Shown piece after piece: positions 51,744-62,399 of a DNA stretch of 64,000 bases (the stretch's first letter is position 1; every line of letters begins with the position of its first letter). Source of the stretch: Athripsodes cinereus (taxonomy: Eukaryota; Arthropoda; Insecta; Trichoptera; Leptoceridae); NCBI GenBank assembly GCA_947579605.1, contig OX388321.1, forward strand, positions 23,055,614-23,119,613, in the 5' to 3' direction. The notes below the pieces were generated by a model, which worked only from the letters and a program-made list of their open reading frames with translations, ran no database searches and was not told where the DNA came from. The translations under genes were made by a program, and so were the position numbers.

Positions 51744-51909
51744 TCGAAGGGTCAACAAGTTATGAGAGTTTTTATACCAAATTTGTTGAAAATTGAATAT
51801 TTATAAATATAATTATGAAATTAATAATAATAATATAATAATTCATTTTAAAATTTCCCGTTTCCCGGGAACAAAAATAATCCGGGAAAAGATACCCTCT
51901 AGCTGACAC

Positions 51910-51960
51910 CAAGCATTGTAAAACTATATCTTAGTTTACAAAGTGGGTTCTTTTGAATGA
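51910..51960 (-). mobile_element. LINE-A fragment, upstream part beyond the hAT insertion
   Basis: Short continuation of the split LINE-A copy. Alignment to LINE-A becomes unclear after about 40 bases, so the end is uncertain. Confidence 0.5.
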
Positions 51961-52584
51961 TGAACACGGATATTTAATTTACACAAAGATATATTCAAAT
52001 AATCGTCATAATTACAATATCGAACACAAACAAAATGCACCGTTCATCCTAGCACCGGACACTTTCCTTCTTTCGATTAATATTATATTAATAAAATAAA
52101 ATAAGATGATGTTTAATCACACCATAAGCATCCCTATTTATCTGAATACGTTATAATATGTTACATTATTTTTATGAACATACCCATAATACAGGAGCTG
52201 TTCGATTAATATTATCGCCTCGTTTTTATTTCTTTGCTTTTCTCATTTTATCTATCACTGAAGAATAATAATACTCTATTCTACCTCTGCTACCAATGGT
52301 AATAACACTCGATACAACCACATTTATACAGAATATCCTGCCGAATGAGCGATAAAAATGTATAAGGACGGGAAACGAAGACTTAACTCATTTTTATATA
52401 ATATTTCTTCGGAGAATGCTCCGAATCGTCACCGAATGATTGATGATTGATTGATGTTTTCATCCAGCTGTGTGGACGCGGCTAATCGAGATGTCTTTTA
52501 TTATTGTTTTTGTCATCTGCACGTTGTGCTCAAATCCGATAAAACAATAAAAAAAATAGTAAAGATTTTAAACATTCGTCTTCC
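51961..52584. other. No gene recognised
   Basis: AT-rich; nothing assigned. Confidence 0.45.
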
Positions 52585-52760
52585 GTCCGCAAGGGTGTCG
52601 TCGGCCCGGACGTCCCTCTTTCACAATACCCCGTTACTATGACAACGACATCAGAGCGCAGGAATGTCGTGGAAAGAGGTGACGCATTTGGCGCAGAGAC
52701 GCTCTGAATGGAGGAGGCTAGTTTCTGCACTGCGCTCCCGAGAGGAGTATTGAGGGCGAT
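52585..52760 (+). mobile_element. LINE-D 3'-end fragment
   Basis: GCCCGGACGTCCCTCTTTCA, CGACATCAGAGCGCAGGAAT, GTCGTGGAAAGAGGTGACGC and TCTGAATGGAGGAGGCTAGT, ending GAGGGCGATGAAGATGAAG. Plus-strand homolog of the 36700-36985 copy; the GCGCAGAGACGC segment fits its AQRHSEW coding. 5'-truncated. Confidence 0.87.
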
Positions 52761-54704
52761 GAAGATGAAGAATTTATTTGAAATAACGGAATTTTCTATC
52801 GTTAAAAAAGAAGCAAAATCCTGCTAAATAAAAAGTTATGTTCATCTTGCTAAATTTCCTGGAATAACTAGCAGGTCTTTGGTATTACCGTTACTGGCAG
52901 CCGAGGGTTGGTTGTACAGGGACCTACCAGTGTACCCTTGGCTTGATTTACAGAAGATTTAACATTCTTTCTACGTGTTATTTATGTATGAAGATTTATT
53001 TGATTGTTCCTTTAAATTGTTTCGTCTACATATTATTATTACTACTTCTACAACCAGCAGCAGTTCCTCCTTAAGAACATTGGTGTGGCGTGATTTCTTA
53101 ATAAATTAATTAATGTGGTAGGTATTTAATGCCTCATTCCGATAGACAATTCTAAAAAAAATATATAAACTTTTATTTGTGTCGCCCCGTTTTGAAATCC
53201 TCTAAAACACATTTTCACGAAAATTGAGTAATATAATATTATTATGTCGTTGGATTTGTAATTAAACATATTCTATAGGTAACTTTTAAAACATTCACCA
53301 TTTGTACAAAAAAAATGATGTTGAGAAAAAATCCCGCTACTCCCTTTACGTGTCTATTAATGGCCTATGTAACTCAACCGACCAATAGGAGTTATTTTTA
53401 TATAATATACAAATGAACAGTTTATTTTTGTTCAATTTATTTAAATACCAAATTTATTAACCAGTTTATTTATTAATAATAAATCGATATTTTCTATATG
53501 AAAGTACCTATTTTTTTTATGATTTTACTGCACCTCCACAAATGCAACCTACCGACCGCCGCTGACTACTACTACTTTTACAAAATCCTCAATTTCCACA
53601 TATTATTATTATTACCGTTACTGTTGGTATCTTTACGGATACTTTTTAATAGAATTTGCTACATAAGTGTTATACGTTTGTTTTTTATTGATGCCTTTTG
53701 TTGATAGTCTCCGGAGTGTCTTTGATTTCTGATTTAAAGTATGTTTAAATGTTTTTTATTTCTTTGTTCATACTTTTTAAAGATTTATTGTGCATAATTT
53801 AATATTACTTTTCATTTCTTCCTTCATTCTCTGTTTACACAACTTTGTGGTCGAGATTGATTAACAATATATTTTATTTTTAATGATCACGCCCGACAAA
53901 GAGTTTTGCCTCCAAAATAATTTCAAATTATTGCTGTATTGTACTGCAGATTTTCGTTGAAGAATATGTTTAGGCTTGGCAGCATTCGGCAAATTAACGC
54001 ATTTTCGTATCAATGGGAAACATGCATGTGTGAGGAATATGGATAAATATTATCAATTCATATTAATAAATATACGCATATCATGAATATTCTAATAAGA
54101 AACGATAAAATAAAATATTTCGTCGTTGCATATTCAAAAAGAGACATGTGCACACATTTTTATTTGGGCATACTCTTTTAAAACTGTTCATTAAGGCATT
54201 AAAATTGTAGTTTATACTTTCTATTGCCATGTGATATTATTCTATAAGTATTGAATTTTAATATTTGATACTAAAAATCACTTTATAAAATGGTTATGAT
54301 ATCATTATGAGTAGTTTATTCTGGAAATGTCAAAACATTTATGAATTCACATGTCCCTTTTTGAATATGCAACGACGATTTCATTCTTTATTTTCATTTT
54401 AAAAATCCATATTTTCTGTCAAAATTGGAAAGGCCATGTTATTGAATTACCCCGTTGTGACGTCGTTAGGCAGGAAGTTGTATTGTTTCACATTTTACTC
54501 GTAGTACTGTCTGTAGCGTCTGTTGACGTCACACACCTGTTCCGCCACGGGTGGACCTTTTTGCGACGAAGTGCGAAACTTGTCTTTTCAAATGGTGATA
54601 TAAGCCTTAAAAATGCACATTTAAAAATATAAAAACCACACCATAATATTTCTAATTTTCTTTCCTTTTCATCAGCGAAAAAACATTTTTTTGTAAAAGT
54701 TCCC
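52761..54704. other. No gene recognised (1.9 kb)
   Basis: AT-rich. The frames at 53498 and 54351 have no known motif. A diverged inverted pair around the word AAAAGRGACATGTG at about 54139 and 54346 may mark an old foldback of about 220 bp. Confidence 0.45.
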
Positions 54705-54800
54705 CATTATGATATTAGCAAACAATAACAGACATGCTAACTGTCCTCTCCATGCCAACAAAAAAGTAAGACATTCAGGATGGAAAACAAATCTCATTGC
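54705..54800 (-). repeat. S3 fragment
   Basis: GACATGCTAACTGTCCTCTC, CATGCCAACAAAAAAGTAAG, ACATTCAGGATGG and CTCATTGCTGAATTTAA, the inverse of the middle of S3. Confidence 0.7.
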
Positions 54801-55429
54801 TGAATTTAATTTTAATAAAGAAAATTTGCGGAAAATAGTGGGAGACCAATTCTTTTCCGGGTGTTCTGTAGCCAACATTTCTTATTCAAACAGTATTCTT
54901 TTTGAAATTGCACAATCCAATTCGAATATTGGAATAAACTTCAATATACGATTATTATTTGTATCTACAAGTATTTACCATTTTTTTTAAATAGACATAC
55001 GAAAAGTATGTTTAAATAGATAATATTACACACCAATAAGAGAGTTTATCTGAAATTCTCAATCAGTACAATCCAGTGCAACGGAACCGACCATTTCGAA
55101 AGCATTTCTTGATACATTATATTAAATATTAAAATATTTCTCTCGTGTAAATAAATTATTAATTTACTACCCGGCATGAGCAGACTATCCAAATTTTCTT
55201 TAAAAATATATTATCACTGTTTTCTTGATAAAATTCGCTTATTTTATTTATGTTTTAGAGGCTAAGAAGGTCCTTCAAAGCCTGTTCGAACATTGGAAAT
55301 GAGTAGGTCAATGTATTTTTTCCAGTGGTACGATTTCAGTATTTACAAAAAAGTATGCCACGCCTGCAAAAAACTGGCTATAGTTTGATTTCAGCTATTT
55401 CCGACCACGAGAGCATCTTATAATAAATT
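54801..55429. other. No gene recognised
   Basis: AT-rich; the frame reaching 54990 is a continuation through the S3 fragment and not a gene. Confidence 0.45.
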
Positions 55430-55566
55430 AACATAATTCAGCGATGAGAAATGCTAGCATCCTGATTATCTATTTTTTTACTGGAACGGAGAGGAAAATC
55501 TGCACATTAATTAATTAATCCGCTAATTGGCCTACTTGTGAGATATGCCGTAATCGTACATATATA
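55430..55566 (+). repeat. S3 copy (decayed)
   Basis: AATTCAGCGATGAGAAATGC, TAGCATCCTGATTATC, GGAACGGAGAGGAAAATCTG, then CCTACTTGTGAGATATGCCG and AATCGTACATATA. Confidence 0.75.
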
Positions 55567-55699
55567 GAAAAAAATTTAAGCGCCGTTTACTCATAACATT
55601 ATCCGTACCTTGCGTCCATTACCCGAAGCTTCCAGCAAAAAGATGTGTCTTTGGCTTCCTTCTGAAGCCATAGTTTCAGTAGTGGAAGTGGTCCTAACT

Positions 55700-55850
55700 C
55701 TATCCTATTCCTTCAGACCGCATCCCAAGTGGGGTAGGCAGAGAGAACGGAACGCCGTATAGATATGTCCCTAAATACTGCTTTCGCCTACTCTACATTC
55801 ATGTAACCTCTCATGTACGCAAGTCGATTTCTCTTACTCAACAGTGATTA
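55700..55850 (-). mobile_element. LINE-A 3' module
   Basis: CCTTCAGACCGCATCCCAAG, TGGGGTAGGCAGAGAGAACG, GAACGCCGTATAGATATGTC, CTCTACATTCATGTAACCTC, and CGATTTCTCTTACTCAACAG, where it stops. Truncation falls close to the point where the module begins in the chimeric copy at 15180-15478. Confidence 0.85.
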
Positions 55851-56362
55851 CGCAGAAATTATGCAGAAAAGAATTTGTACATTATTTGTTTTTTCACAAA
55901 TCAAATACACAAACATCTAAACAATTAAAGAAAACTTTTAAAATAGAAGATGGATTATCTTTCCATCCATAACATAAAAAATACAACCTAGATTTAGGTA
56001 GACAAGTTCCCATATATACCTACATTTAATACTTACACCTAGGCACCTAATTACCTACCTTGATGTTACGAAATTTCCAGGTAATATTGTTATTATTACT
56101 TTAACTCTAATGTAATTAATTATTTTTTTATTGCCCACTTAGTTGGGAGGCGTTTATCTCATTAACAAATTGTTGTGTCATAAAAAGTATAAAATACGAG
56201 ATTCATAGGCAGATAAATTAAATGAAAGTACCCAAGTTCGTAGGTACAAGGTTCTTTGAGAGTGTTTCTTAGGAGGTAAAATATTATCAAACATATGTAC
56301 ATCCTATTTTTTTAATGTTTTGGTTTAGTGTTTAATTATGGATTATTTCCATAATTAGTTTA
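55851..56362. other. No gene recognised
   Basis: AT-rich, with several CTACCTAC-type words. Nothing assigned. Confidence 0.45.
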
Positions 56363-56480
56363 ATATGCCTCCAGTTCTGAATGTCTTGTTTGATTATTGA
56401 ATGAAGAAAAAATGATCTGTGTGTGAGTTAGTTCACTGATTACGCCGCTTATGGGAGATGCCGAAATTGTATAGATAGAT
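56363..56480 (+). repeat. S3 3'-half (decayed)
   Basis: ATGCCTCCAGTTCTGAATGT, CACTGATTACGCCGCTTATG, GGAGATGCCGAAATTGTATA; the end corresponds to CCCCACTTGTGGGATATGCC...GGTATAG. Confidence 0.65.
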
Positions 56481-56594
56481 TGTGTATATAGATATTATTT
56501 TGAAATATCTACAATAATATTAAAGTTTGATTTATCGACCGACGGTTATTGGTGGAATATTATTGTAATAAGAAATTGATTTAAAACAAAATGT

Positions 56595-56720
56595 AAAGTA
56601 AATCCACTGGTGACTTCATCAAGTTGTAAGTTGGCTTTTAAAAGCCTCCGAAAGCTTTCGAAACTTTACATGAGAGGGGAAGCTCTCCATTGCCGGCTCG
56701 CAAATTAATAAATTCGCTAG
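56595..56720 (+). repeat. Hammerhead-family repeat, decayed
   Basis: CATGAGAGGGGAAGCTCTCC, GCCGGCTCGCAAATTAATAA and CGCTAGTGGATT parallel the copy at 62198-62233 in opposite orientation. Stem II and the GCCGGC stem III remain, but GAA is replaced by CAUU, so it should be inactive. Confidence 0.6.
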
Positions 56721-56909
56721 TGGATTAGCAATACTTTTCATGTATTTTAATTTCTTAGAGCAAATTATCTGTATTTTGTTAAAAATTAATTTTTATACAA
56801 AATGGTTTGAGAGCCGATATTTGTCGCCTATTCTCTTCTTCTCAAGACCATCCACTCGTTTGCGAGTGATTTAGGGTTTGTTACCTAAATTTATATCATC
56901 ATAAATGTA

Positions 56910-57075
56910 TTATTTTTTTCTCGGCATGAAGAGTACGATTTGAATATTTATAACATGCAGTCAGTCAGTTTACTATATTTTCTTTTTTTTCTTAGCCCTC
57001 TTCCATCCATTCCTGGACAAAGGCCTCCTCCATTTACTTCCACACCATTCGATCTTGCACCATCTTCATCTGTAA
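56910..57075. repeat. Dispersed repeat (pair of 35140-35400)
   Basis: CGGCATGAAGAGTACGATTT, ACATGCAGTCAGTCAG, CATCCATTCCTGGACAAAGG, CCTCCTCCATTTACTTCCAC and CACCATTCGATCTTGCACCA. Shorter than the other copy. Confidence 0.65.
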
Positions 57076-58084
57076 GAGCTAAAATTTATCCCAATGCTCA
57101 CATTGAATTGGTACTTTTCGAAATGTCAAATCGAAACCTCACATAACAAAGGTTCTTTATAACACAACATAATGAGAACAATGAATGACCTCTGACAAAA
57201 AGAAAAAATAACACAATAAAAAATCTTTGTTCCAAATTTAAAATATGAATTTGATATTCCATTTTCAAATTTTAAAATGATAGATAATAATAATAATAAT
57301 ATGATCGGTTCAAAGGTTGTGTGGGTGTATCAGTGTGTGTGCATCTCTTCCTCGACCTCACACGCCGCGGCGGCGTGTCGCTCGGGTGATCAGATAAGAA
57401 TTAATAATAATAAAACTTTAAATGTGAATAGGCCCTAATAGAAATATTATAAGTACTAATTATAGACAAAGATATTATGAATAAGGTTTTTATAATATTG
57501 TGTAGATAAAATAACGAGTTTTATTGTGTTGTGACATGTTAAATAGGAATCTTATAATATGAGTTTTCAATCTATCATGTATACCAGTGGTGACAAATTT
57601 ACGAACTACAAAAATAAAATTCAACGACAAGCGATCGACCGACAAGCAAAAAAAAGGTTGTGAGATTCCCAGAATTTTATGATTATCGTAACACTCAAAT
57701 TACAAATTAATTTCTACCCCCCCCCTTTCCATCGTTAAATATTCAAAATGGCATAGGAATTAGAAATTTACTAATTTACCTTGCACTTTAAATTTTTACC
57801 ACCCAGTCACCAAGTTTTTAAAATGCTATAGGAATTCGAAATGTTAAACGTTTTGTAAAAGAATATTATCTCAGAATCATGACTCTTGTTACTTTACATA
57901 AGTCGACTTTTCAAAATTAGTAATATTTTTTTGTTTTTAGAAGTAGGTATTGGCGTGATCAACTGTTGCCCAACCCTGATTTAAACAATTACGACATATC
58001 CCGTATATAGATAATGAAGATACTGATCCTTCTATGTGTGTCAAAACAGCATGACATTTAAAATTATTAAAAATAATAATAAAA
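57076..58084. other. No gene recognised
   Basis: Mostly AT-rich with one GC-rich island at 57355-57390 (CACGCCGCGGCGGCGTG). No coding stretch. Confidence 0.45.
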
Positions 58085-58505
58085 AAATTAAGGTCCTGTG
58101 CAGTCCCCGATAAAGTATAGGACTTCCACTCTTTTCTGTAAGATTTTTAAAGTCTTCTTTATTTTTTTGTTTTTTGTCAACAAGATTCCTGGCAGAACTT
58201 AAGACATTTTATTATTATTATTAACTATCGAGGCACACAACAGATATTTGATACATACTATCAGATGAATCAGCAAAACTCACACAAACAATCAAACATC
58301 CAAACCATGCCCACGACATAATTGATACATGAATTCGATCTCGTACAGACAGACGTCTTGTGATCCAGCGATAAAGTGTGTCATTCATCCTGAATGTTTT
58401 TAGCATATATTGGCACTGAGAGGATGTTTTGCATGTATTTTACAGTTTCAGTTATGTGGTCCGCTGTTAACCCAACTTGTGGCATATGACGTGATGGTAT
58501 AGTAG
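58085..58505 (+). repeat. S3 copy, head and tail separated by a spacer
   Basis: Head-like CCCCGATAAAGTATAGG and CTTCCACTCTTTTCTGTAAG near 58110. After about 220 unrelated bases comes CATTCATCCTGAATGTTTTT, GGCACTGAGAGGATGTTTTG, GGTCCGCTGTTAACCCAACT and GACGTGATGGTATAGTAGAA as the 3' end. Confidence 0.7.
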
Positions 58506-58524
58506 AAGTAATTTATTTCAAACA

Positions 58525-59120
58525 AGTAAAAGAATTCGCGTACTTGGGCAGCAGAATAAACCAGGATGGACGCTCCAAATCGGAAATTGTGAGCAGAATA
58601 AACATAGCAAGGATTGCCTTTAACAAAAAATCGAAGATATTGGAATCCCCAAACATTGATTAAAGCGTAAGGAAGAACCTAACTAAAGCCTTTGTATGGA
58701 GCATTCTGCTTTATGGTTGTGAGACATGGACCATCAGCAAGAGTGAAAGCGGACGGTTGGCGGCCTTTGAGATGTGGTGCTACAGACGCATGCGGAAAAT
58801 CCATTGGTCGGAACACGTCGAAAACGAAGAAGTATTAACCAGGGTAGGCGAAAAAAGGCAACTTCTTAAGAGAATCAGCCAACAACGAGCTAACTGGATT
58901 GGCCACAACATCAGGCACCCAGGACTACTCATCGCCATCACGTGGCAGAGGCCGAACAAGAGATGCGTATATTGACCAACTAAAGAGGGACATGAACTGT
59001 GGTTCATACGTAGAGCTGAAAAGACTGGCTGAGAGTAGGGAGGAATGGAGAAGAAAATCCAAACTCGTTGCAGACCAATCCAATGGATTGTAACTTATTA
59101 TATATATTGTTACTTAAATA
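58525..59120 (+). mobile_element. LINE-C 3' end, best copy
   Basis: Plus strand: EFAYLGSRINQDGRSKSEI, a stop near 58660, TKAFVWSILLYGCETWTISK, LAAFEMWCYRRMRKIHWSEH, VENEEVLTRVGEKRQLLKRI, SQQRANWIGHNIRHPGLL, then a frameshift and RGRTRDAYIDQLKRDMNCGS, LKRLAESREEWRRKSK, ending at NGL-stop, with a TTGTAACTTATTATATATAT end. It is a standard post-RT region of an RTE-like LINE (YLGS.I..DG, LYGCETW, F..WC.RR). Missing the reverse transcriptase. Confidence 0.9.
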
Positions 59121-59617
59121 AATATTTTTGTGAAAAATAGTATCCATACTGTACAATATAATCACCAGACCCCACCAGCATGTGGGACTAATAATTGCCC
59201 AAGGAGAAGAAGAAGAATTGTGAAATATAATCATTTAAGCTTTTATTTGCGACACTATTCGCTCACATAACTTGTTTAACATTTCTTCCGTGAAAATCTT
59301 TAATGTATCTGTCCTATATCTCTTTACATACGCAGGCACGCGTCCCTTTCATGAAAGGATTAAGTATCTTAATAAGTATATACAAGTAAAGGATATCAAT
59401 ACAAACATACATATTATGTTAGGGTGATGCTTAAAAACGAATTATTTTTTTTCGTTCGTAGAATCACGGCAATTCTTTTCTTTTCAAATCTTTTTGATTT
59501 CTTTTCGCAGTAATTTGTTGTTATCGCATCGTTTGTGAAACTGAATTGATTATAATTAAAAATGTTTAGGATATTTCCTAATTTTTTATTGTATAACCGG
59601 ATTTGGGTGCAGATGAC
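59121..59617. other. No gene recognised
   Basis: AT-rich; a 95-codon minus frame (59414-59701) extends into the foldback and has no motif. Confidence 0.4.
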
Positions 59618-59749
59618 AAAACCAATCAGAATCCTCGATTGGAGAACCATGTCTACACAATGCACCTTTATTCTCACTTCTTCCGATTGGATTCTACACA
59701 ATGTTGCATTGTTTAGACATGGTTCTCCAATCGAGGTTTCTGATTGGGT
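59618..59749. repeat. Inverted repeat (about 48-bp arms)
   Basis: CCTCGATTGGAGAACCATGT and its inverse ACATGGTTCTCCAATCGAGG, extended by AACCAATCAGA and TCTGATTGGGTT outside and CACAATGCA/TGCATTGT inside. The spacer is about 36 bp. It may be the end pair of a short MITE; a single arm occurs near 20590. Confidence 0.85.
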
Positions 59750-59839
59750 TGATTATAATTGCCTAACGATCCGATTACAAGTGCCAAAAGATGATAAAAA
59801 ATAATTATTAGTAATTATATAAAAAAAAATCACATACTT

Positions 59840-60185
59840 AAGTGTAATAGCCAGCGGACCAACTGTGGCTGTTCAAAGGAGTGTAGTTAAAATATTTTAC
59901 AAGTGGGGGTTTTGGCTGCCCAGTCCTTCAGGCTGCCCAACATGCCACCTCTTGTATAGACAATTATTAGTGTTGAAATTTAATCGGATAAATTAAAGCC
60001 CCCAGACTGTTGAGCTGTTCGGGAGGACAATGGGTCTCCTTTAATGTAACTGTTAAAATAATATTGCAAATCCTTCTCTTTATGGCAACAAAAGCTTGTA
60101 ACATTCGGGATGGGTGGCATACCTCATCGTTGCATTGAACGGTATTAAATGTCCTACGAAGGGTATTTTATGAATGTTTCTGTCT
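59840..60185. repeat. S3 fragments in both orientations
   Basis: TAATAGCCAGCGGACCAACT (inverse 3' part) and GGCTGCCCAACATGCC near 59840-59955, then AGCTTGTAACATTCGGGATG and GGTGGCATACCTCATCGTTG near 60090-60140, the inverse middle. They are probably rearranged pieces of one or two copies. Confidence 0.6.
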
Positions 60186-60198
60186 TATAAACTCTACA

Positions 60199-60712
60199 GT
60201 GGGTTTTGAACCAATTCTGACCAGCTTTTTGCATCCTCGGGCTTTAGTCGTCTGTGGAGAAGGTCGAACTCTATGTGCTTCAGCCACGTTTTTCTCACCA
60301 TAGAAAATTATATCGTCATGTGAAGTCTTCGGTAAAAAAATAGGTCCTTCACTCTTTTATGTAAATTTGTGAGTGTCCTGACCCCGTAGACAAACCGTAA
60401 CTTGGCGATCGACCACAAACGAATTTTCGACAATAACCGCAACAATAACGCATAATTACACGGTACATGTATGTAGGTAGATTGTCGAAAAGTTTGCCAG
60501 TAGTCGATCGTAAAGTACGGTTTGTCTACGGCGCCAGGACACTCACAAACTTACATAAAAGTGTGAAGGACCTTTTTTTTACCGAAGACTTCACATGACG
60601 ATATAACTTTCTATGTTGAGAAAAACGTGGCTGAAGCACAAAGAGTCCGACCTTCTCCACAGACGACTAAAGCCCGACAGGAAAAGCTGGTCAGAATTGG
60701 TTCAAAACCCAC
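60199..60712. repeat. Giant palindrome (about 514 bp) with MITE at its centre
   Basis: The left arm (60199 to about 60432) and right arm (about 60482-60712) are inverses at roughly nine of ten positions over more than 230 bases: GTGGGTTTTGAACCAATTCT, GACTAAAGCCCGA-like, CTTCAGCCACGTTTTTCTCA, ATCGTCATGTGAAGTCTTCG, GTGAGTGTCCTG. Near the centre, TAGACAAACCGTAACTTGGC equals the MITE at 39108-39250. The segment CGGTAAA...CCTTCACTCTTTTATGTAA...GAGTGTCCTG in each arm resembles the S3 head. Non-coding. Confidence 0.92.
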
Positions 60713-61299
60713 CGGGGGCACCCACTGCCGCATATAGTCTCCGTCCACGTGCATGACCTTATCCAGCAAGAGCTCCAAAAGTAAGTAAATAAAGTATGTT
60801 TAGTTAGTATTTTTCATTCTCTTACCTTCTTTCACTTGCTTTATAAAAGCACCTGTGATGACTATAGAATTGTAATCTGTGAAACTTTCATTAGTTTTCT
60901 TCACTCACCCAATCACTCATTCGTCAGTGACTTTTCCTGGAACATGGAAAGACATCTGGTCTTCAGCGTCACAGGAGGAGGCTTATTTTGAACTAACAGA
61001 CCGATGATCTACTACAAACATAAGAAAAGAAATATGTTATAAGTTTTCGAAAATAAACATTTTTTTGTTACATAGATGCTATTTCCACCCCTACACTGAA
61101 AAAAATAAATTTACCAACAATTTGTTTGCGACAAGTTAATATTATAGATTCTTACTAATGAATCGTTTGTACTATCTCTGGTCCTAATCTGATAGTACGT
61201 ACCAATGATTCGTTGTGAAATTTCGTTAGTATTTTTCTCAGTGTACTACCTTTACTTCCTCCACCACCAATAATGTAACCTAAACTATAATTTTCAAGA
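60713..61299. other. No gene recognised
   Basis: No coding or repeat signal beyond a weak inverted word pair ACTAATGAATCGTTTGTACT / AGTACGTACCAATGATTCGT near 61155-61215. Confidence 0.45.
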
Positions 61300-61312
61300 C
61301 ATTTCAGTTTTC

Positions 61313-61346
61313 CTGAAGATAATTATAAGCGTAGGCGAAAACGTTC
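61313..61346 (+). ncRNA. Hammerhead-like motif (stem II lost)
   Basis: CUGAAGA (fits CUGANGA), U, 16 bases without a clear stem II, GAA, palindromic stem III AACGUU, C. Downstream GCTTAAATATCAAATATAG then TGGAAATTGAG fits the shared segment. Confidence 0.45.
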
Positions 61347-61730
61347 AGCTTAAATATCAAATATAGTGGAAATTGAGCAATATGTTTAATAATATTTTTT
61401 GTTAAATTCTAATCAAAAATGGATTTCCACAGTACAAACACAAAAACTTTTTATTGAGGTTTACCAATAAAAGAAAATTCAGGTCAAATTTTAAGCATCA
61501 CCCTAATACCTACATGTGAAGTACACTGGGGTACATTGTGATGAGAGGATCGCAAGATATTACATTTATGTAGATATAAGGAATGGAAAGGAGAAATTGT
61601 AGTATGTATCTACACATGGGATATTTCATAACAAAAGTACATAGTGAAGATGTTTACACGAGCAGATAAAATTCATGGAATTTCAAGATATAATCATCGC
61701 CGTATAAATGTGTATTTCAACGCCTAGATA

Positions 61731-62360
61731 GATGAATTAGCCAGTTAACTGAATGACTAGGCTGTTAGTTAATGTTAAACCCCGGCATTCAATTGAATAA
61801 CTAACAAAGGTAACAAAGTCGTATTGTTTAACGTTTTGTTAATTTAACGTTTTTGTTAGTTTAATTCATCGCTGTATACCTATATGTTTTCGGCAAATAG
61901 TTGAATTAGCCAGTGAATTGAATGACTAGGCTGTTAGTGAATGTTAAACGCCGGCATTCAACTAAACGACTAACAGAGGTAATAAAGCCGGACTGTTTAA
62001 CGCAACATTTATCAACCCTAGCGCCACAGTGCCAAATAAATAAACTAAATTTCAACAATCGGCCCATGCTTCGACCAGGTAGAATGTTGAACGTGTTTAA
62101 TATTGCAGACCGAAGGTAATTGATGGAAGTTCATATTACATAAATAAATAAATAAAAAAATTGTGTATGGTACTTCCACAGTGACTTTATTAATCGTGAG
62201 CCGGCTTTCAAGAGCTTCCCCTCTCATCATAAGGCAGGAGTTAATTTAAAATGTCTTAAGTTTGGCGCGTCAAAGAAACAGTTTGGCATTCAATATTGAA
62301 TGTCGGTGTTTTACTAACCGCCTAGCCATTTAGTTAAATGGTTTATCGAACTATCTGTCG
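61731..62360. repeat. Composite repeat: 169-bp tandem pair and inverted third copy
   Basis: GAATTAGCCAGTTAACTGAA, TGACTAGGCTGTTAGTTAAT and CCCCGGCATTCAATTGAAT at 61731 recur at 61902 (period about 169 bp) with few changes. An inverted, more diverged copy lies at about 62285-62355 (TTCAATATTGAATGTCGGTG, CCGCCTAGCCATTTAGTTAA). Terminal inverted repeats of an unidentified DNA element are the likely origin. The hammerhead copy at 62198-62233 lies between them. Confidence 0.75.
62198..62233 (-). ncRNA. Hammerhead-ribozyme-like motif (one core change)
   Basis: Minus order: CUUAUGA (G5U), U, stem II GAGAG/CUCUU with loop GGGAAG, GAA, palindromic stem III AGCCGGCU with the standard A15.1-U16.1 pair, C. 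Downstream ACGATTAATAAAGTCACTG then TGGAAGTACC is nearly identical to the 20991-21035 copy, tying the two together. The G5 change should reduce or abolish cleavage. Confidence 0.6.
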
Positions 62361-62399
62361 GCCACATTTCAGATCAATGATTATTATTTCTATTATCGA

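Larger units (their letters stand above)
50808..51901. mobile_element. Non-autonomous hAT element (1.09 kb)
   Basis: Ends TAGAGGGTTACTCCCGGGAA and inverted TAGAGGGTATCTTTTCCCGG. Perfect 8-bp duplications GCTGACAC at 50800-50807 and 51902-51909. Many TTTCCCGGGAA words cluster at both ends, as in 19495-19992. No transposase. The interior contains two separate perfect hairpins. Confidence 0.92.

Noticed and set aside
57361..57390. CpG-island promoter
   Set aside because: Only about 30 GC-rich bases, with no gene downstream.
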